Shown piece after piece: positions 51,532-63,484 of a stretch of DNA of 64,000 bases; the stretch's first letter is position 1, and every line of letters begins with the position of its first letter. This DNA comes from Paramacrobiotus metropolitanus. Its lineage: Eukaryota > Tardigrada > Eutardigrada > Parachela > Macrobiotidae. The notes beneath the pieces are model-generated. The model did not search any database. It was given only the letters and a program-made list of their open reading frames with translations, and was not told the origin of the DNA. Both the position numbers and the translations under genes were made by a program. Location: NCBI RefSeq assembly GCF_019649055.1, contig NW_026570486.1:1-64000 (forward strand), read 5' to 3'.

Positions 51532-52984
51532 TAACTTAAGCACAGCTTTTTCCGACCTGAACCTCGGAATTCGGAAGATAGCCGATTTCCATGCCGCCGG
51601 TCGACTTACCGATAGTCCGACCTTGGTCAACCGACCTCGGTCTAATTCCCCCATTCAGAGAGGATGCTTCGGCATTTGCAACAGCAACAGTGCCTCTCTC
51701 TTTCCAACGGACGGATACGAGTCGGAAGTAAGTGCGAATCATGCTTATCCGACCTCGGTGATTGTAACCGGTTACGACGGGTAACTCGGGAACCGACGCC
51801 CCGGACCCAACTTATCGGATGAGATTGGACAGGAGACCCCGTGGCGACTCAAGCACCCCGTGGACGTCATCCTAGTCGGAATAGGACCCCCGGACAGATT
51901 TTTGCATTTTTTTTAGAACTCTTTCCTAACAAACGGAATTGTATTTTCTAGTTCGATCTCTTTGACAAATCTGTTCTACCTTTTGCTCACTGGAATGTGA
52001 AAAAAACTTTATTTCATATTTTTCTTTCGCGCTGTATAACTTTCATAACATTTTTACATTGTTCTCCGATGCCAACCGACGCAACAAGGAAGCCAACAGA
52101 TGCATCACCGGCCCAACGAAACGCACAAGCGCCTTCCGTATTTTTCAACCGTGAGCTGCTTGCATCTAACGGGTTCGGAGGTGAAGCACGGAACGGTCGA
52201 CCGACACCGAACTCTCTGCTGCCAGAGTACGCGTACCGGCGACCCCACAATAAGTCTAACCGGAGAGTTGCGCGGTCCTGGTGCGGTACCGAGTCTGACC
52301 ATCCTTCGCGGGAGCTCGGATTCCCGCACAGAGGCATGTCAGGCATACGAGCCTGTGCGTGGTGCGTACCGCTCACAGAGAGCATATATGCACTCACTTA
52401 CCTGCTGCATCGCCTATCTCTTGTACGTACGTGCCACGCTGCACTGCACTCATCCACTGAAGTGGATATACCGCGTGCGCCACACTGAGCTGTACTTGCT
52501 CTCTCGTCCTTCTCTCGCAGTACTACTCAGCGTTCATACGCTCGCGTTGGGTGGAGTCCAGTCTTCGCATCACACAGCTGAATCAGGTCGTGGCCTGCAT
52601 CGCGCACGTGCTTGCCGGCAGGATTCATTCAACACTTACTCGCCAACGAGACGCTCAAGAAGCCTGTTTAGCATACACTTGCTAAATTTGGCCACACGTG
52701 CCTTTGTTTTTTCTTCCTGCTAGTACGCAATATTGTCAGCTTTTATTGTCTAATAAAGACGCATCGTGAGCTCATCGCCATTGTCCGTTACAAGGTGTGT
52801 TTATTATTAATTTTTCAAACCAAGAAAGCTTGTGGGCTAAATTTAATTAGGCGAAATTTATTTCCTTAACGCCAGCACACGATCTGGGTTCAGACCAACG
52901 CCCAGGCAGCAGACTCGTAATGAACAGGAAAATGGAGCACTGGCATTCGTCGAGCGGAGGAATTAACACTCCAACCTGTTTGGC
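51532..52984. other. Gene-free stretch, possible LTR of element B
   Basis: No gene supported; ORFs at 51997-52723 overlap in several frames and look non-coding. The stretch has a TATA-like GCATATATGC near 52380 and AATAAA near 52752, which could be a promoter and poly(A) signal of an LTR. No second copy lies in the window, so LTR limits are unknown. CCGAC words thin out after about 51.8 kb, which suggests the internal part of element B ends there. Confidence 0.35.
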
Positions 52985-52989
52985 TTCGA

Positions 52990-53900
52990 CACATCCCACA
53001 TCTGACTTACTATCATTACTGCTCCCTGGTTACAGCGCCTTGGAACTGTGGAAGTAAAAGCGCGTCTCCCAGATCTTCCCGAATCAGCCTTTCGCAAAGC
53101 ACAACGCAAATGGGACCTCCCGCTGTGCAATGTGTCTTTGTGAGTTCTGCTGGACATTTTTCGCGACGACTAGGTCAATCGTGCTCGCTTAATGGCTCGA
53201 TCAACATCGGAAGCAGGCCTATAGTTGAAAGCCTTACCTTCCGCACTCATTGGTAATCTCCCTGACAAAGACATACTGAAGATTTTAGTCGGTCTGATAC
53301 TGGCGTAAATGTCTGCGAGCCGCATTCACGAGGGAAGTTTTACAAGTCCGAGGATGTGTTGGCCACCAGGTTCATTCTGCTCCTTTTCCGCTGGGAGACA
53401 CGCAAGCCACGGTGGTTTGAATAGAATTGTGTGTACATCGTTAGTGTCAGCCATCACCCGGCACAGCTGGAACCCCGTGGTGCCGTACATCCCACACGTC
53501 CCATCGTCGTCCAGATGGGTACACACCGTTTGCCTGGAAGCGCGGTATATGCCTGGCATGAGACGTGACCTGCGTGGATATCGCTGCGCTGTCTCAACTG
53601 AAATCCACGTCATTTATCGCAGGAGCTGCTGCTGCACAGGCCGAAGATAAACAAGTACGATTGTACTCGTATTTGGAGGGTAGTTATGTCTTCTCTCTAC
53701 TAGTTTGCGAAACTCTTGGGCCATGGGGGAAGCTAGCCATACTCTTAGTGAACGAAATCGGCAAATACTGTACCTCCATACGGTTGAACTTCGCTCCCAT
53801 GAATTTTTCCGCCACCGGTTGTCATTAGAAATTCAGCAGGGCAACGCGGTTTCACTACTCGTGGAAGTAATGTGGAGCCTGTCCGAGATCCATACTATTA
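52990..53900 (+). mobile_element. RLE-type LINE, 3' part, heavily frameshifted
   Basis: The plus strand encodes, in shifting frames, the C-terminal half of a non-LTR ORF: AFRKAQRKWDLPLCN, VNRARLMARSTSEAGL, then LKALPSALIGN and LPDKDILKI before the CCHC region; a degraded endonuclease region (PAQLEPRG, VYAWHETCVDI); SFIAGAAAAQAEDKQVRLYS and CETLGPWGKLAI; and SHEFFRHRLSLEIQQGNAVS at the end. These blocks are collinear with the LINE at 21-23.7 kb, but the sequence is a distinct family. RT is absent. Strongly decayed. Confidence 0.7.
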
Positions 53901-54842
53901 CCTTCTGATAATTTTCTTTTCGCCTGCGTGCAACAACCGCATCAGCTTTGCGAATTCAGTTTCATAACCGTTCTCTCCCTGCATCTTCCATTTTCTCGTG
54001 CATTTTGGTCACATTGAAAAAGCGCTTTCCTACATAAATAACTGCTAAGCAAACGACTGGCTTGTTGATTTGTTTTCGTTGTCGTCAGGTTATCAAAACA
54101 AACCGAAATTTGTAGAAAATTTTAAAAATTATGTGACAAACGTGGAAAGCCGGTTCTTCTGAATTGCACCCACTTGGGTCTCAGTTAATTTGATTTTATG
54201 GAAATTACAAGTACTCGCACTAGTGCTTATGATTCGAAGTTCATAAGCAAAGTTTTTTTAATTTAAGTTTATCAAAATTTGAGATAATTCGACGTGAACC
54301 ACAGGTGTGCATTTTAGATCGAATGTTCACCGTTCCAAAGCGCAGTACGAATACTTGCGGCTGTTAGTACCCGGCCATTACACGCTGAACCTGCTCCTTT
54401 CCTACCTGCAGGCTTATAAACACTGTTCGTCTACTGGAATTTTTTAATCGCTCGTAGACGTTTCCCTTTTCTGCATGCGTAACCTTTTTCTGTTTTTCTC
54501 TTGTGACCGGAACCGGCAGACAGTATTCTATTTTTGTTGAATTAAAGGACCTTCAGTGCGCTATGATCAATTACTGCAGGCTTTTTAACCAATCAGTTCA
54601 CTGGCTCTTTTCATGCTGGTCTTCTTGGTTTTATCTCTTTGCAATGAATTGTATGAAAACATTGGCTCGATTGCGCTCTGTCTGTCCATGCTTTAACACG
54701 AGAAAATCCAACGTATCTTAAACCTGAGGCAAACTCCCTAGCTCCGCTGTACGACGGCGTGGTTGCGTATCGCACCCTGTGATTTGTGAATAGTTATCAC
54801 CCACGCTAGGCTCAGAGTCACTAAGGAATTTCAGCACACTCC

Positions 54843-54873
54843 GACTTATCGTAAGTTTAACTTACGATAAGTC
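54843..54873. repeat. Perfect 15-base inverted repeat
   Basis: GACTTATCGTAAGTT, one T, then its exact reverse complement. A 31-base near-continuous palindrome. Confidence 0.95.
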
Positions 54874-55023
54874 AAAACCATGAGTAATCACATTTGACTC
54901 ACAGAAAAACTATCCAATAATGCGATAACACAGCATCGGTAACGGCTGCGATATATGAATGCCCCAGCTTGTGATACACCGTCTACAGCGTGTAACACGC
55001 GCAGTTCATGGATAAGTCAACGA

Positions 55024-55067
55024 TGCCCAACGGAAAATCTAGTCGAGACTAGATTTACCGTTGGGCA
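55024..55067. repeat. 21-base inverted repeat with one mismatch
   Basis: Left arm TGCCCAACGGAAAATCTAGTC and its reverse complement are separated by GA; the arms differ at one position. It lies 150 bases from the perfect palindrome. Confidence 0.95.
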
Positions 55068-56361
55068 ATGTTGCCTTAAAGTGGGCATGTGTTGACTGTT
55101 GCAACAAACCAATGCACAACGCTTGCGTTATCTCGGAATGACACATAGGAGCATGACGCACAGTCCGTTGGGCTGCATTATCATAAGGCAGTCAGAGCTG
55201 AAAGTACCTACTGGCATTCTGATAGACTACTCCGACTTGTCCTTCTACTGAGTTGTAATGGACACCATGGGAACACAATGATTTTTCTCCAGTGTTGGGA
55301 CGGGGTACTTGTCGAACTCCACCAACACGGTGTACAGCAAGGTATCCGCTTGGTGTACCTGGCGAATATCACATCGCTTACACAACCGCGCGTGCATAAC
55401 CGATGTGACGATGTCCCGTACCTAACCATGAACATATTCGCGTACATAACCGAGCGCGCCGTTGACCATCCCTTGTTTGTTTAAAAACTCGTGATTATTA
55501 GTGCCAGGCGGAGATTTTCATGCGAGCACGCGTGCCATCCGGGAATGTTTACGCTTTCTTCGTCTGGGAAAAAACCTTAAAGGTTTTAATAATTTCATTA
55601 CATATGGAAGATCTTTGAAAGAGTGCTGTTAAGACCAGTTTTATTATTGAGTGCTCCATACTTATACTCGCAGTGGTAACACTTATACAGCTGCGTTGTT
55701 GGTACAGTTTTGACCTCATTCCCGAATCGCGGTGATTTAAACCAAGCTAAGCCAACATCGCAAGACAACATTTTGGACCCCTGGGTCGGTGTCCTGCGAT
55801 TCGAGCAGCGGTTTCACCTTAACACCAAAGCTCGTGATCTAGACTGCCAAAACCGGATTCCGTTATTTTTACAGAAAGTGTTACGTGATAACACAAACGA
55901 TGTCTTATGAAACAGTCCACGTTTACAGCGCGGAAATATGCTCAGAGCGTGAACTTTGAACATGTGAACATTCTTGCGGCCACATGCGAATCATATTCGG
56001 CACGAAGGTGTCTGAGCTACAGCAGCTGTGCCTCATGAGATGGCTTCGCAGATCGTTTTTGTAGGCGTACGGCTTCATATAGCTAACAAAAGTCAACTGT
56101 TTAATTAAACCATAAGATATGGTTAAATTTGAGACGCGCTCTTAAAATTTTCTTTATACAATTAGCGGCTCTAGCATAGCCTGAAGTGAAGCGCCGTATT
56201 GAGAGCCATCAAAGTGTTTACGTAACTGCGCGTGCGTTGTTCTTTTAATCGACCAATGAAGCTGGGCGTGCTTTAGCTGAATTCGAAAGTAAAGAATTTT
56301 GTTTCCCTCAATTCAACGACAGCAGTGCGGTAACCTAACAGCGTACCCATAGTGTTTAAAT

Positions 56362-57495
56362 ATGATATTCACGGGAGCTGCATCGAAAGTGCACATTCTG
56401 ATAGCGATAACGCTCATGCCATCAGCTTATGGTAGTTTTGGAAATTTTGATCACTCTACTATGAGTAGTGGCGCACCACAGGGCGAAAAAACCGAAAGAA
56501 GCTTTCGGTGGCGCATTTCGATTTGCGCTATGACTAGAAACCCAATCGCCTATACAATTGAATGGATTTTTTTCCACTATAACCAGGGCGTTGAACATTT
56601 TTTGTTATACGATGATATGAGCGACAATGATGTTTTAACTTTACCTGTACTCTTACAAGAAAATGGATTTCACGGACTGGTGGAAATTTATCCGATCAAC
56701 TTCCTGCGACAAAACAGAAAGAGTAACCATGGATATTTCGATCACTATGCCAACCAGTTTCCAATGATCGATCACTGCACTAACAGACTTCGCCGTTTGA
56801 CTGAGTGGCTTATGATAATTGATGTGGACGAGTTCGTTTATTCTACGAAACATGGCACCATCCTAAAATTTTTGGATCACGAAGCTAAATCCAAAGACCG
56901 TATAGATGTCACAGCTTACTCAGTTTTAGCAGTCCGTTTCGGAACAGCTGGGTTAAGCAAAGACTTCCGCAGCAGGATTTGGTGGGATCCACATGAACAG
57001 TTTACAGTCCTTCAGTATGTGCCGATTAATAAAATAAAAAATGGATTTCCTTTGTTAATTGATCGCTGCCGGTTTCGAGCCCCTCATCCGGATCTCGAGA
57101 AAGATTTTCAAATCAGACAAACGCAGATTTGCGGAAACGACAGCCATTTGTGCACCCACGCTATTGGGAAGTCTCTGTATCGCCCAGAAAATTGTTCCGC
57201 CCCTTACGTGCATTTCTGTAAAAATTTGACCGGTAGATCAGTTCCATTACTGCTGGATGACTTGAGAGTTGACCATTTCGCATGGTATTCTGAAGAATAC
57301 TCCAGAGGATTGAGTCCGAGTCTTCATGGACACAAAATAGCCAGTTATCAGAAGTTCGATAGAATTTGGTTTTCTTCTGTACTGGATGAAGGAAAGATTC
57401 AGCATATCGTTTTGCTTCTGCAAACAATTGATAAACTGCATCCAAAGGCAGCACCAGTTGCTGTTTCAAACATTACTAAAGAGCTACCGGTATGA
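56362..57495 (+). CDS. GT92-family-like glycosyltransferase
   Basis: A complete, intronless 377-residue ORF. A short hydrophobic segment at residues 9-22 (KVHILIAITLMPSA) could be a signal anchor for the secretory pathway. The core follows GT92 (DUF23) order: ISICAMTRNPIAYTIEWIFF, GVEHFLLYDDMSDND (nucleotide-sugar region), QFPMIDHCTNRLRRLTEWLM and DVDEF at 154-158, the DxD-like metal site of a GT-A fold, then a Cys- and His-containing C-terminal half (DDLRVDHFAWYSEEY). GT92 enzymes are often galactosyltransferases on N-glycans and are numerous in nematodes. Donor and acceptor cannot be told from sequence. It is short for the family, with little stem region. Active-site motifs look intact. Confidence 0.8.
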   Translation: MIFTGAASKVHILIAITLMPSAYGSFGNFDHSTMSSGAPQGEKTERSFRWRISICAMTRNPIAYTIEWIFFHYNQGVEHFLLYDDMSDNDVLTLPVLLQENGFHGLVEIYPINFLRQNRKSNHGYFDHYANQFPMIDHCTNRLRRLTEWLMIIDVDEFVYSTKHGTILKFLDHEAKSKDRIDVTAYSVLAVRFGTAGLSKDFRSRIWWDPHEQFTVLQYVPINKIKNGFPLLIDRCRFRAPHPDLEKDFQIRQTQICGNDSHLCTHAIGKSLYRPENCSAPYVHFCKNLTGRSVPLLLDDLRVDHFAWYSEEYSRGLSPSLHGHKIASYQKFDRIWFSSVLDEGKIQHIVLLLQTIDKLHPKAAPVAVSNITKELPV

Positions 57496-58330
57496 AAGAA
57501 AAAATAGCTCACCATAGCAGCGTTCCTCAAAAGAAAAAATGAAAAGCCTTTACGACCTAAGTAGTCAGCAAAACCTGGACACCTATAAATGAAGTTTAAA
57601 ATCCTTTCTCTCAAATAGTGGATTTTGTTTTTGATCAGTGTCAAGTTCTACATAAATTACGGAATTTGCACATCGCTCACGATATCACTGCACTACTAGG
57701 ACCTAGTTGTGCAAACGCAGGTCGGAAGGGGCTGTTTGAAACAGATAAGAGTCTGGGCATGAACTTTTAGAGAAGCATACGTATTTTAAATCAAAAATGC
57801 ATTACCTATTTCTCTATTGTGCTGCTGCTGAATTTTCAGTCTTTAAGAATAGCGGGTTAGTTTTATTGTTTACACTTTACCGTCTGCACACAATCTGGTT
57901 TTACAATTTAAATCCAATCTGAGGCAGCAGACACGGCATACACAACCACGCATACTTATAAATGTGCTTTGTCTGTCGGGACAAATCTGCTTATAACCGA
58001 CAGAGAATGCCATATCCTGGATGTTGTCATATTACCTTCTAATGGTTTTTATTTATTGGTTTCCTTTGTGTGCAACAACAATGATTATTCACTACGATTA
58101 CAAGTTCCAAAAACAATTCTTGTTTGTAATGGAGGATCACCATGCGGAGATGCCCAAGCTGGACATAACAAAGTACAAGAAATGACGTCAGCTTCGCCTC
58201 CGCATTTCTTGTGGTCCTAAGTGGGTCTGTATAGGTATACCGTATACGTATTAACATCTTGGATTCTGGCGTAGCACAGTTAATGAACTCCAATAGTGCG
58301 AAAAATTTAACCTGGCGGACTGTGTGCACT

Positions 58331-58467
58331 GGTAGTTTATGAACCAAACTTTGGTTACTCACTCATTTAACGGGCAGTGTGCACTAGATAGCAGTGGTAG
58401 TTTGGTCACTCATTCACCTAACGGGAAGTGCGCACTAGATAGCGGTGGTAGTTTGGTCACTCATTCA
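58331..58467. repeat. 51-base tandem repeat, about 2.5 copies
   Basis: The unit starts GGTAGTTTGGTCACTCATTC and ends GTGCGCACTAGATAGCGGT. Starts at 58396 and 58447 are exactly 51 bases apart; a diverged first copy with an insertion begins at 58331. Confidence 0.9.
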
Positions 58468-58741
58468 GTGTAATTACGAGTATTTTGTGTGTTGGGTCAG
58501 TGAAATGAGTACTAATTACCTCGTAGTGATTCGTACTATATTTTGCACAATTGCATTTTACGATTTGAATGCCTGTCTGGGTACATGATGCAGATTTTTG
58601 TCAGCGATTTTCTGATTGAAAGATTTCTGATCAGCGTAATATTTTCGACGTTTCCCCGAAATGGTTAACAGTAAGATGAAAAGGTTTTACGTTTCACGCA
58701 TTTTCTTATGTTCGACAATTAGAAGTGGGTAATCAATATTC

Positions 58742-58776
58742 AATCCCATAAGACCCAATTAATCCCTTATGGGATT
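58742..58776. repeat. 11-base inverted repeat
   Basis: AATCCCATAAG and CTTATGGGATT, 13 bases apart. AATCCC also recurs in the spacer. Confidence 0.85.
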
Positions 58777-59463
58777 AGCCGAATATTTGTCTTCTTTGAG
58801 GTCACTTATTTTCAAACATAATATTTTTAACGTAGCAACAGTAATTTCTTAAGTATAGACATACTATTCTTAAGTATGGATGAACTTTAACTTTACATGG
58901 CAGACCCGGCTTGTGGAGGTGATTTGTTTGGTCGTTTGAATGCATTTTCGAAAAAAACGAACACCCTCTGGCCGCGTTTTAGAACATGGGCTTTCCGATG
59001 ATAGCAGTGGTTTTTGTTAATTCGGTCTGGGATTCTGGCATTGGTGTATGCAATTTTTTCTGTTCGTGGTAATAAAGCTCTAGAATATATATAAACCGCT
59101 GATATACGTATTTCATAGTTTTAGTTGTTTGTATGTGTCTGTAGACGTGACGTTTTCCCACCAAACCAATCACCGGGTTTTAACCGAGAACTTCTCCGCC
59201 CGCATGAGCTAGACAATGTGCTACATTTTTCGGCACAGAAATCGGCGAGATGTTTAACTCGAGCGCATACATTTGTTTATTGCAAGATCAATCAGGCGAA
59301 GACATATCAAAAATCGAACTTTCAGCGATTAATTTCGATTTTTGGTTCCAGGTAACGTGCGGAACCGCCCGTACGATGCACAGAATCTTTTCCGCCCGAA
59401 CCAAGCCGTACATTCGTTCCTAACCAGCCGGCCTTTCGTGATCTCCTTGGACGCCTGGACCTC

Positions 59464-59719
59464 AACAGATCTCGTGTTGGCGCTACAACAACCACGAGTG
59501 CGACGCGCCCAACTGTAGTTTCTCCTTATATTTGCCGGTGAAAGCATGGGAGGCACCACTGATGGTAAGTGTGTCGTAAAAGCCACAACCACTTAACAGA
59601 TCTCGTGTTGGCGCTACAACAACCACGAGTGCGACGCGCCCAACTGTAGTTTCCCCATATTTGCCGGTGGTGCTACGGGAGGCACCACCGATGGTAAGTG
59701 TGTCGTAAAAGCCACAACC
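59464..59719. repeat. Two-copy tandem duplication (131-base period)
   Basis: AACAGATCTCGTGTTGGCGC begins at 59464 and again at 59595; each copy ends GATGGTAAGTGTGTCGTAAA AGCCACAACC. The copies differ by a 2-base indel and a changed GAAAGCATG/GTGCTACG segment. Each holds a G-GTAAGT that fits a 5' splice site on the plus strand. No complete gene is visible around it. Confidence 0.9.
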
Positions 59720-61402
59720 TTCCAATCGGCCCGCCATAACACCTGTACAGCGCTGGATTCGGCCAGCGCAGAGGAAATGGAAACGGCTAATTTTGCTGCG
59801 CGTCCTGATGCAGCAACGGGTTAGTTCCTTTAAACTGTTCTACAAACGTATCAGACATTTTTTCAAAATTATAGCCGTGCTGACAGCAACGATGATGTTA
59901 ATAATAATAAACTTAGTGGTGTTAATTCTTTTGCGTACAAATCGGACTGTAATGCGGATTTACTGTTATGTTGCAATCTCACGCGGCATGTTACGGAATA
60001 GGAGTATGAGCGCAGGCGTACATTGCGTACGCCCTCGCTTGGCAGTCTGTTGTGTTTTGTTGCGCCCCCGCCTTACATGTGGCGAACACATGGTATTCTG
60101 TGTGCAACCGCACATTGTAGCGGTTACGTGCGCTTGCTGCAGTCAGAAATCCGACGTTATCCACGAGGAATTTCTGTCGAAATTAGTCACGTTATAAATT
60201 TCTAGCAGTGACGTATTGTTTTCGCTTTTCCATAGCGTAGACGTTATAGCATTGCCAGATCTGTTTGGTAGACGGAGTTACGTTAACTCCGATTCTACGG
60301 CGTGAATCCTGCCAGGTTCCCGCCTCATATGGTAGCAGAGTTTGTGTTCTCCAGGATATTTGCAGTTTTCCCGTCCAAAACGGAGTGGAAAAAGTGTGCG
60401 AGGCAGTGCTCGCTGATGAAGCAGTCGGAGAAGGACGCGCGGATCAGTCACAGAACTGAAGAAGCAGTGTCCCTTCCTAGAAGAAGGCACAGTAGTCGTT
60501 CTGTCACGGTCAGAGCTTCGTAGAAGCTTCTGACTGGAGGGGCACACGCGCGGAAAGCGCGAACAAGAAAGCCAGAAGAGGCAAGAGCCCGAAGGGGGGG
60601 GGGCACGAGTGCGTTTCACTTTTGGTCAGTCGGGCGTGTCACCTGCACGACGCTTCGTAGGAAGGCGCGCGCACCAAGCCGCGCTCCCCAAAAGGGTGGT
60701 CGAGCGCCCCTGCTGCAGTTATCGCCACGGCTCAGCAGAAGACCCGCAGCCAGCAAGCTTTCTGGTCGACGCACCGTTGCGTCCCGTCGATACGAGACGG
60801 AACGGGTTAGCGACTGGCGCAGGAAAAGTCAGTATAATCGCTGGAAGATCTTCGGGAGGACGCGGAAGGACGCGCAGGATCGATTTCTGGATCACAGATA
60901 CCAGTAAGGCTAGAAAATATTTCTTAATTCAGCCATTGGCTCATAGGTGAAATCATTAAATTTCACTGATCGGTGATGAGCTGAGCGAAGAAGTCGGCGG
61001 TACTTTTGCGCACGGCGCGCTAGCAAAAATTTTCAGTTTTCGATGTGACGTCACTCTGCCTTGTAAATGGAAAAACAACGTATCTGATTAGTCGATTACT
61101 AACGCTGTAATTGGCGCAGCAGTAAACCGATAGTTAGCATAGCAGTCAGCCAATAAGAAGCTGTGATTTAGAGTCAAGGCGGAGATTTTGCGCACGGCGC
61201 CCACGAACGTGGCGTGGGTAGCTGAAAAGTTTTTCTGAGTCGACTGGCGAGATTGTGACCATCACCACAAATTTTGACGGAAATGATAACCTTTATCGAA
61301 AATGATTAGAAGTAGATTTTATGAGAGCTTTAAGTTTGGCCGAGTAAATTTCTAATTAAAAACCAAAATACGTTAGTTCAGCGTTTTGATCAAAGCTGAC
61401 AG
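59720..61402. other. Gene-free stretch before element D
   Basis: No gene supported. Contains a G-run at 60594-60602, a GC-rich part 60.4-60.9 kb, a CRE-like TGACGTCA at 61046-61053, and TTTTGCGCACGGCGC twice (about 61003 and 61183). Probable promoter or LTR region of element D; not proven. Confidence 0.35.
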
Positions 61403-61637
61403 TGACCTTTAACTAGAAAAAGTCCCAAAACTAAAAAGTGACCTTTATTAACTTGAAGTAAGGGTTAAGCTGAAACGGCTGATGAATTTTCTGAGAAGAG
61501 CCTTGCTGAAGGAGGTGACCTTAGAGAGGGACCTTGTCAGATATCTGAAAACGAAAATGACCTTTATAAAGGACTTTAGCTTTTTTGGAGGCAGCGTGAC
61601 CTTTAGCAACTTAGCTTGTACAAGAAGGAGTGACCTT
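61403..61637. repeat. Six TGACCTT words in the element D leader
   Basis: TGACCTT at 61403, 61439, 61516, 61559, 61597 and 61631, mostly GTGACCTTT; one is extended to the palindrome CCTTTATAAAGG. The same word and its complement AAGGTCA continue through the gag ORF. Confidence 0.85.
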
Positions 61638-61697
61638 TTAGACAGCGCTTGTTTCTGTTCACGTGTGAAAGTTCGCGTAACGTAATCTAGCACACGT

Positions 61698-62945
61698 GTG
61701 AGAGACCTTGACCGCATCGTCCAAGATATCCGATCACCCAAAACAAGCAAAAACATAGATCAAGAAAGAGACGGTAACGAACCGATCTCCTCCGGCAGTT
61801 CTCAGGGAAAACGGTCTAAGAACTCGCAAGGTGCTAGTGATCCCTACAAAAGGGAATTAAAGCCGTACAAACGGCCAGTGGAACACGATCGGGCAACTCT
61901 AGCTCAGATGACCTTTGCAAGAAAGGACTCCAAAGGCTCAGAAACCACATACCAAACGGCTCTGAAAGCGATTGAAAACCAAGAAAGTTGGAGTGACGGA
62001 AGTGAAGAAAACTCCGGGCGACATACCGGAGGCGGCACGGTGGACCAGTCAAAGGTCACCGATGAGTTACCGGCGGTCGAAAAACGAAATCAAGCAGACC
62101 TGTAGGCCGAGACCAAAGGAATGTCACGGTCGGCCGAAAAGGTCAATGAGGAAACCGCGGATCAGCAAAAGAAAGGAGACGACGAAGTCAGTCTGAAGGT
62201 CACCGAAGGGGGTGACGAGTTCAACGGCAACGGGCTGTGGGACGAAGGAAAGGTCAAAGCTGATGACCATTCAAATAGCTCAATGGACTCGAGAGAGCAG
62301 CTGGATGTAAATGGTACCAGCTTCGCGTCAAGCGATGAGAAATACTTTACCGACGATGAAGATGATACGATAAAAATGTTCCATACTGAGATGAAGGAAG
62401 CTAATCTAACGGATGGAATGATGAAGACGAATTTTAACGAGAAGTTGGAAGAGACCTTTGAGGGAACGGCGTCAGGAAGAGCTGACAACGAAAGGACACC
62501 AACACCCAAAACTCCAGTATCAAGCGACTCGAAACGAAAGGTCAGGAAGCTGGAACAGCTAATCGAAACCAAAGGTGAGCAAGCATCACTCGCGATACAA
62601 GAGCATCGGAACAGAACGTTCGAGCTGGAAGGACGAGCGTATGCTTTAGAACAGGACAGGTCAGCGCTCGAAGATGATGCGCAACAATGGAAGGTCGGAT
62701 ATGAAGTCCAAAAGCAAATGGCAGAAGAACTGAAGAAACTAGTTAACGATAAGGACATGGAAGGCATACTCGCAGTAGATGACCTTAAGAGAAGTATGTC
62801 CGAGAAAACCGCGGAAAGGTCACGGGAGATAGAGGAACTGAAAGCAGAGAGTGAGCTTTTGAAGCTAAAGGACAAGGAGGCTGAAACTCAGCGCGGAGGA
62901 TGCCTGTCGAACGCGAAGCATCAAAACGCTGCAAGACGACCTTAA
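61698..62945 (+). CDS. Element D Gag, N-terminal coiled-coil part
   Basis: Frames 61698-62105 and 62121-62945; the first ends in TAG at 62103 and the second begins 16 bases later in another frame. The first is charged and disordered (KRELKPYKRPVEHDRAT). The second has an acidic stretch, SSDEKYFTDDEDDTIKMF, then a long coiled coil: KLEQLIETKGEQASLAIQEH, ALEQDRSALEDDAQQWKVG, MAEELKKLVNDKDMEGIL. Layout matches element A Gag, coiled coil before capsid. No catalytic motif. Confidence 0.6.
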
Positions 62946-63068
62946 GATACAGGACGATAGTACCAAAACACTGCAAGGAAGAGGAGCAAGAAAGAAAGAA
63001 GAGACAAAGCGAAGTGGAAAATTGACAAGGCGAAGTGAACAAAGCGAAGTTAAGCGAAGCGTAGTGAA

Positions 63069-63459
63069 GTGATGGCAAGAGACGCTGAAGTGGCTACGTT
63101 GAAAGACCAACTGAGCTCAGCTGGAAGGCAATACGGCAAGCTCGAGAAGGCAATGCAGAAAATTAAAGAAGAAAAAGAAGCCAACGAGAAGGGCGAAAAT
63201 TATTCGACCTCTCTCAATTCATGGCGAAATGAAAAAGGTCACGACGATTAAGGCAGAGAACGACAGCCTTAAAAGGGAAAGGGATGACCTTAAAGGAAAG
63301 GTCAAGAAACTGGAGGACCAAAATAACGCTCTCCTAATATCAGTAAAGAATAAGGGTGAACAACTGGAGAAATACGAACCGAAACAACAGGAAAGGTCAC
63401 CGACACCTCCGCCAAAGTACGGCACAGTCCACACTCGAGAGTTTAGCTGCAGTTTTTAA
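63069..63459 (+). pseudogene. Element D Gag coiled coil, continued
   Basis: Frames 63069-63251 and 63229-63459: VATLKDQLSSAGRQYGKLEK, then KAENDSLKRERDDLKGKVKK and LEDQNNALLISVKNKGEQLE. Continuous heptad pattern over a frameshift near 63.24 kb. Ends in a Pro/Thr segment (PTPPPKYGTVHTREF). Confidence 0.55.
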
Positions 63460-63484
63460 ATGCCTGAACGGACGGGTATAGGAA

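Larger units (their letters stand above)
53901..56361. other. Gene-free stretch with two palindromes
   Basis: No gene supported on either strand. The stretch is AT-rich near 54.1-54.3 kb. It contains the two strong palindromes listed separately at 54843-54873 and 55024-55067. Confidence 0.5.
57496..59463. other. Gene-free stretch with repeats
   Basis: No gene supported. It contains the 51-base tandem repeat (58331-58467) and an inverted repeat (58742-58776). Short ORFs on both strands have no motif. Confidence 0.4.

Noticed and set aside
51997-52723. Overlapping plus-strand ORFs as host genes
   Set aside because: Several frames open at once, biased composition, no motif; more like LTR or GC-rich non-coding DNA.
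53309-53650. Independent Cys-rich ORF
   Set aside because: It is an out-of-frame reading of the decayed LINE endonuclease region.
54503-54721. 72-codon ORF at 54.5 kb
   Set aside because: No motif, no flanking support, length expected by chance.
61183-61215. Primer-binding site of element D (GGCGCCCACGAACGTGG)
   Set aside because: It lacks the leading T, and the preceding TTTTGCGCACGGCGC also occurs at 61.0 kb where no such site follows.
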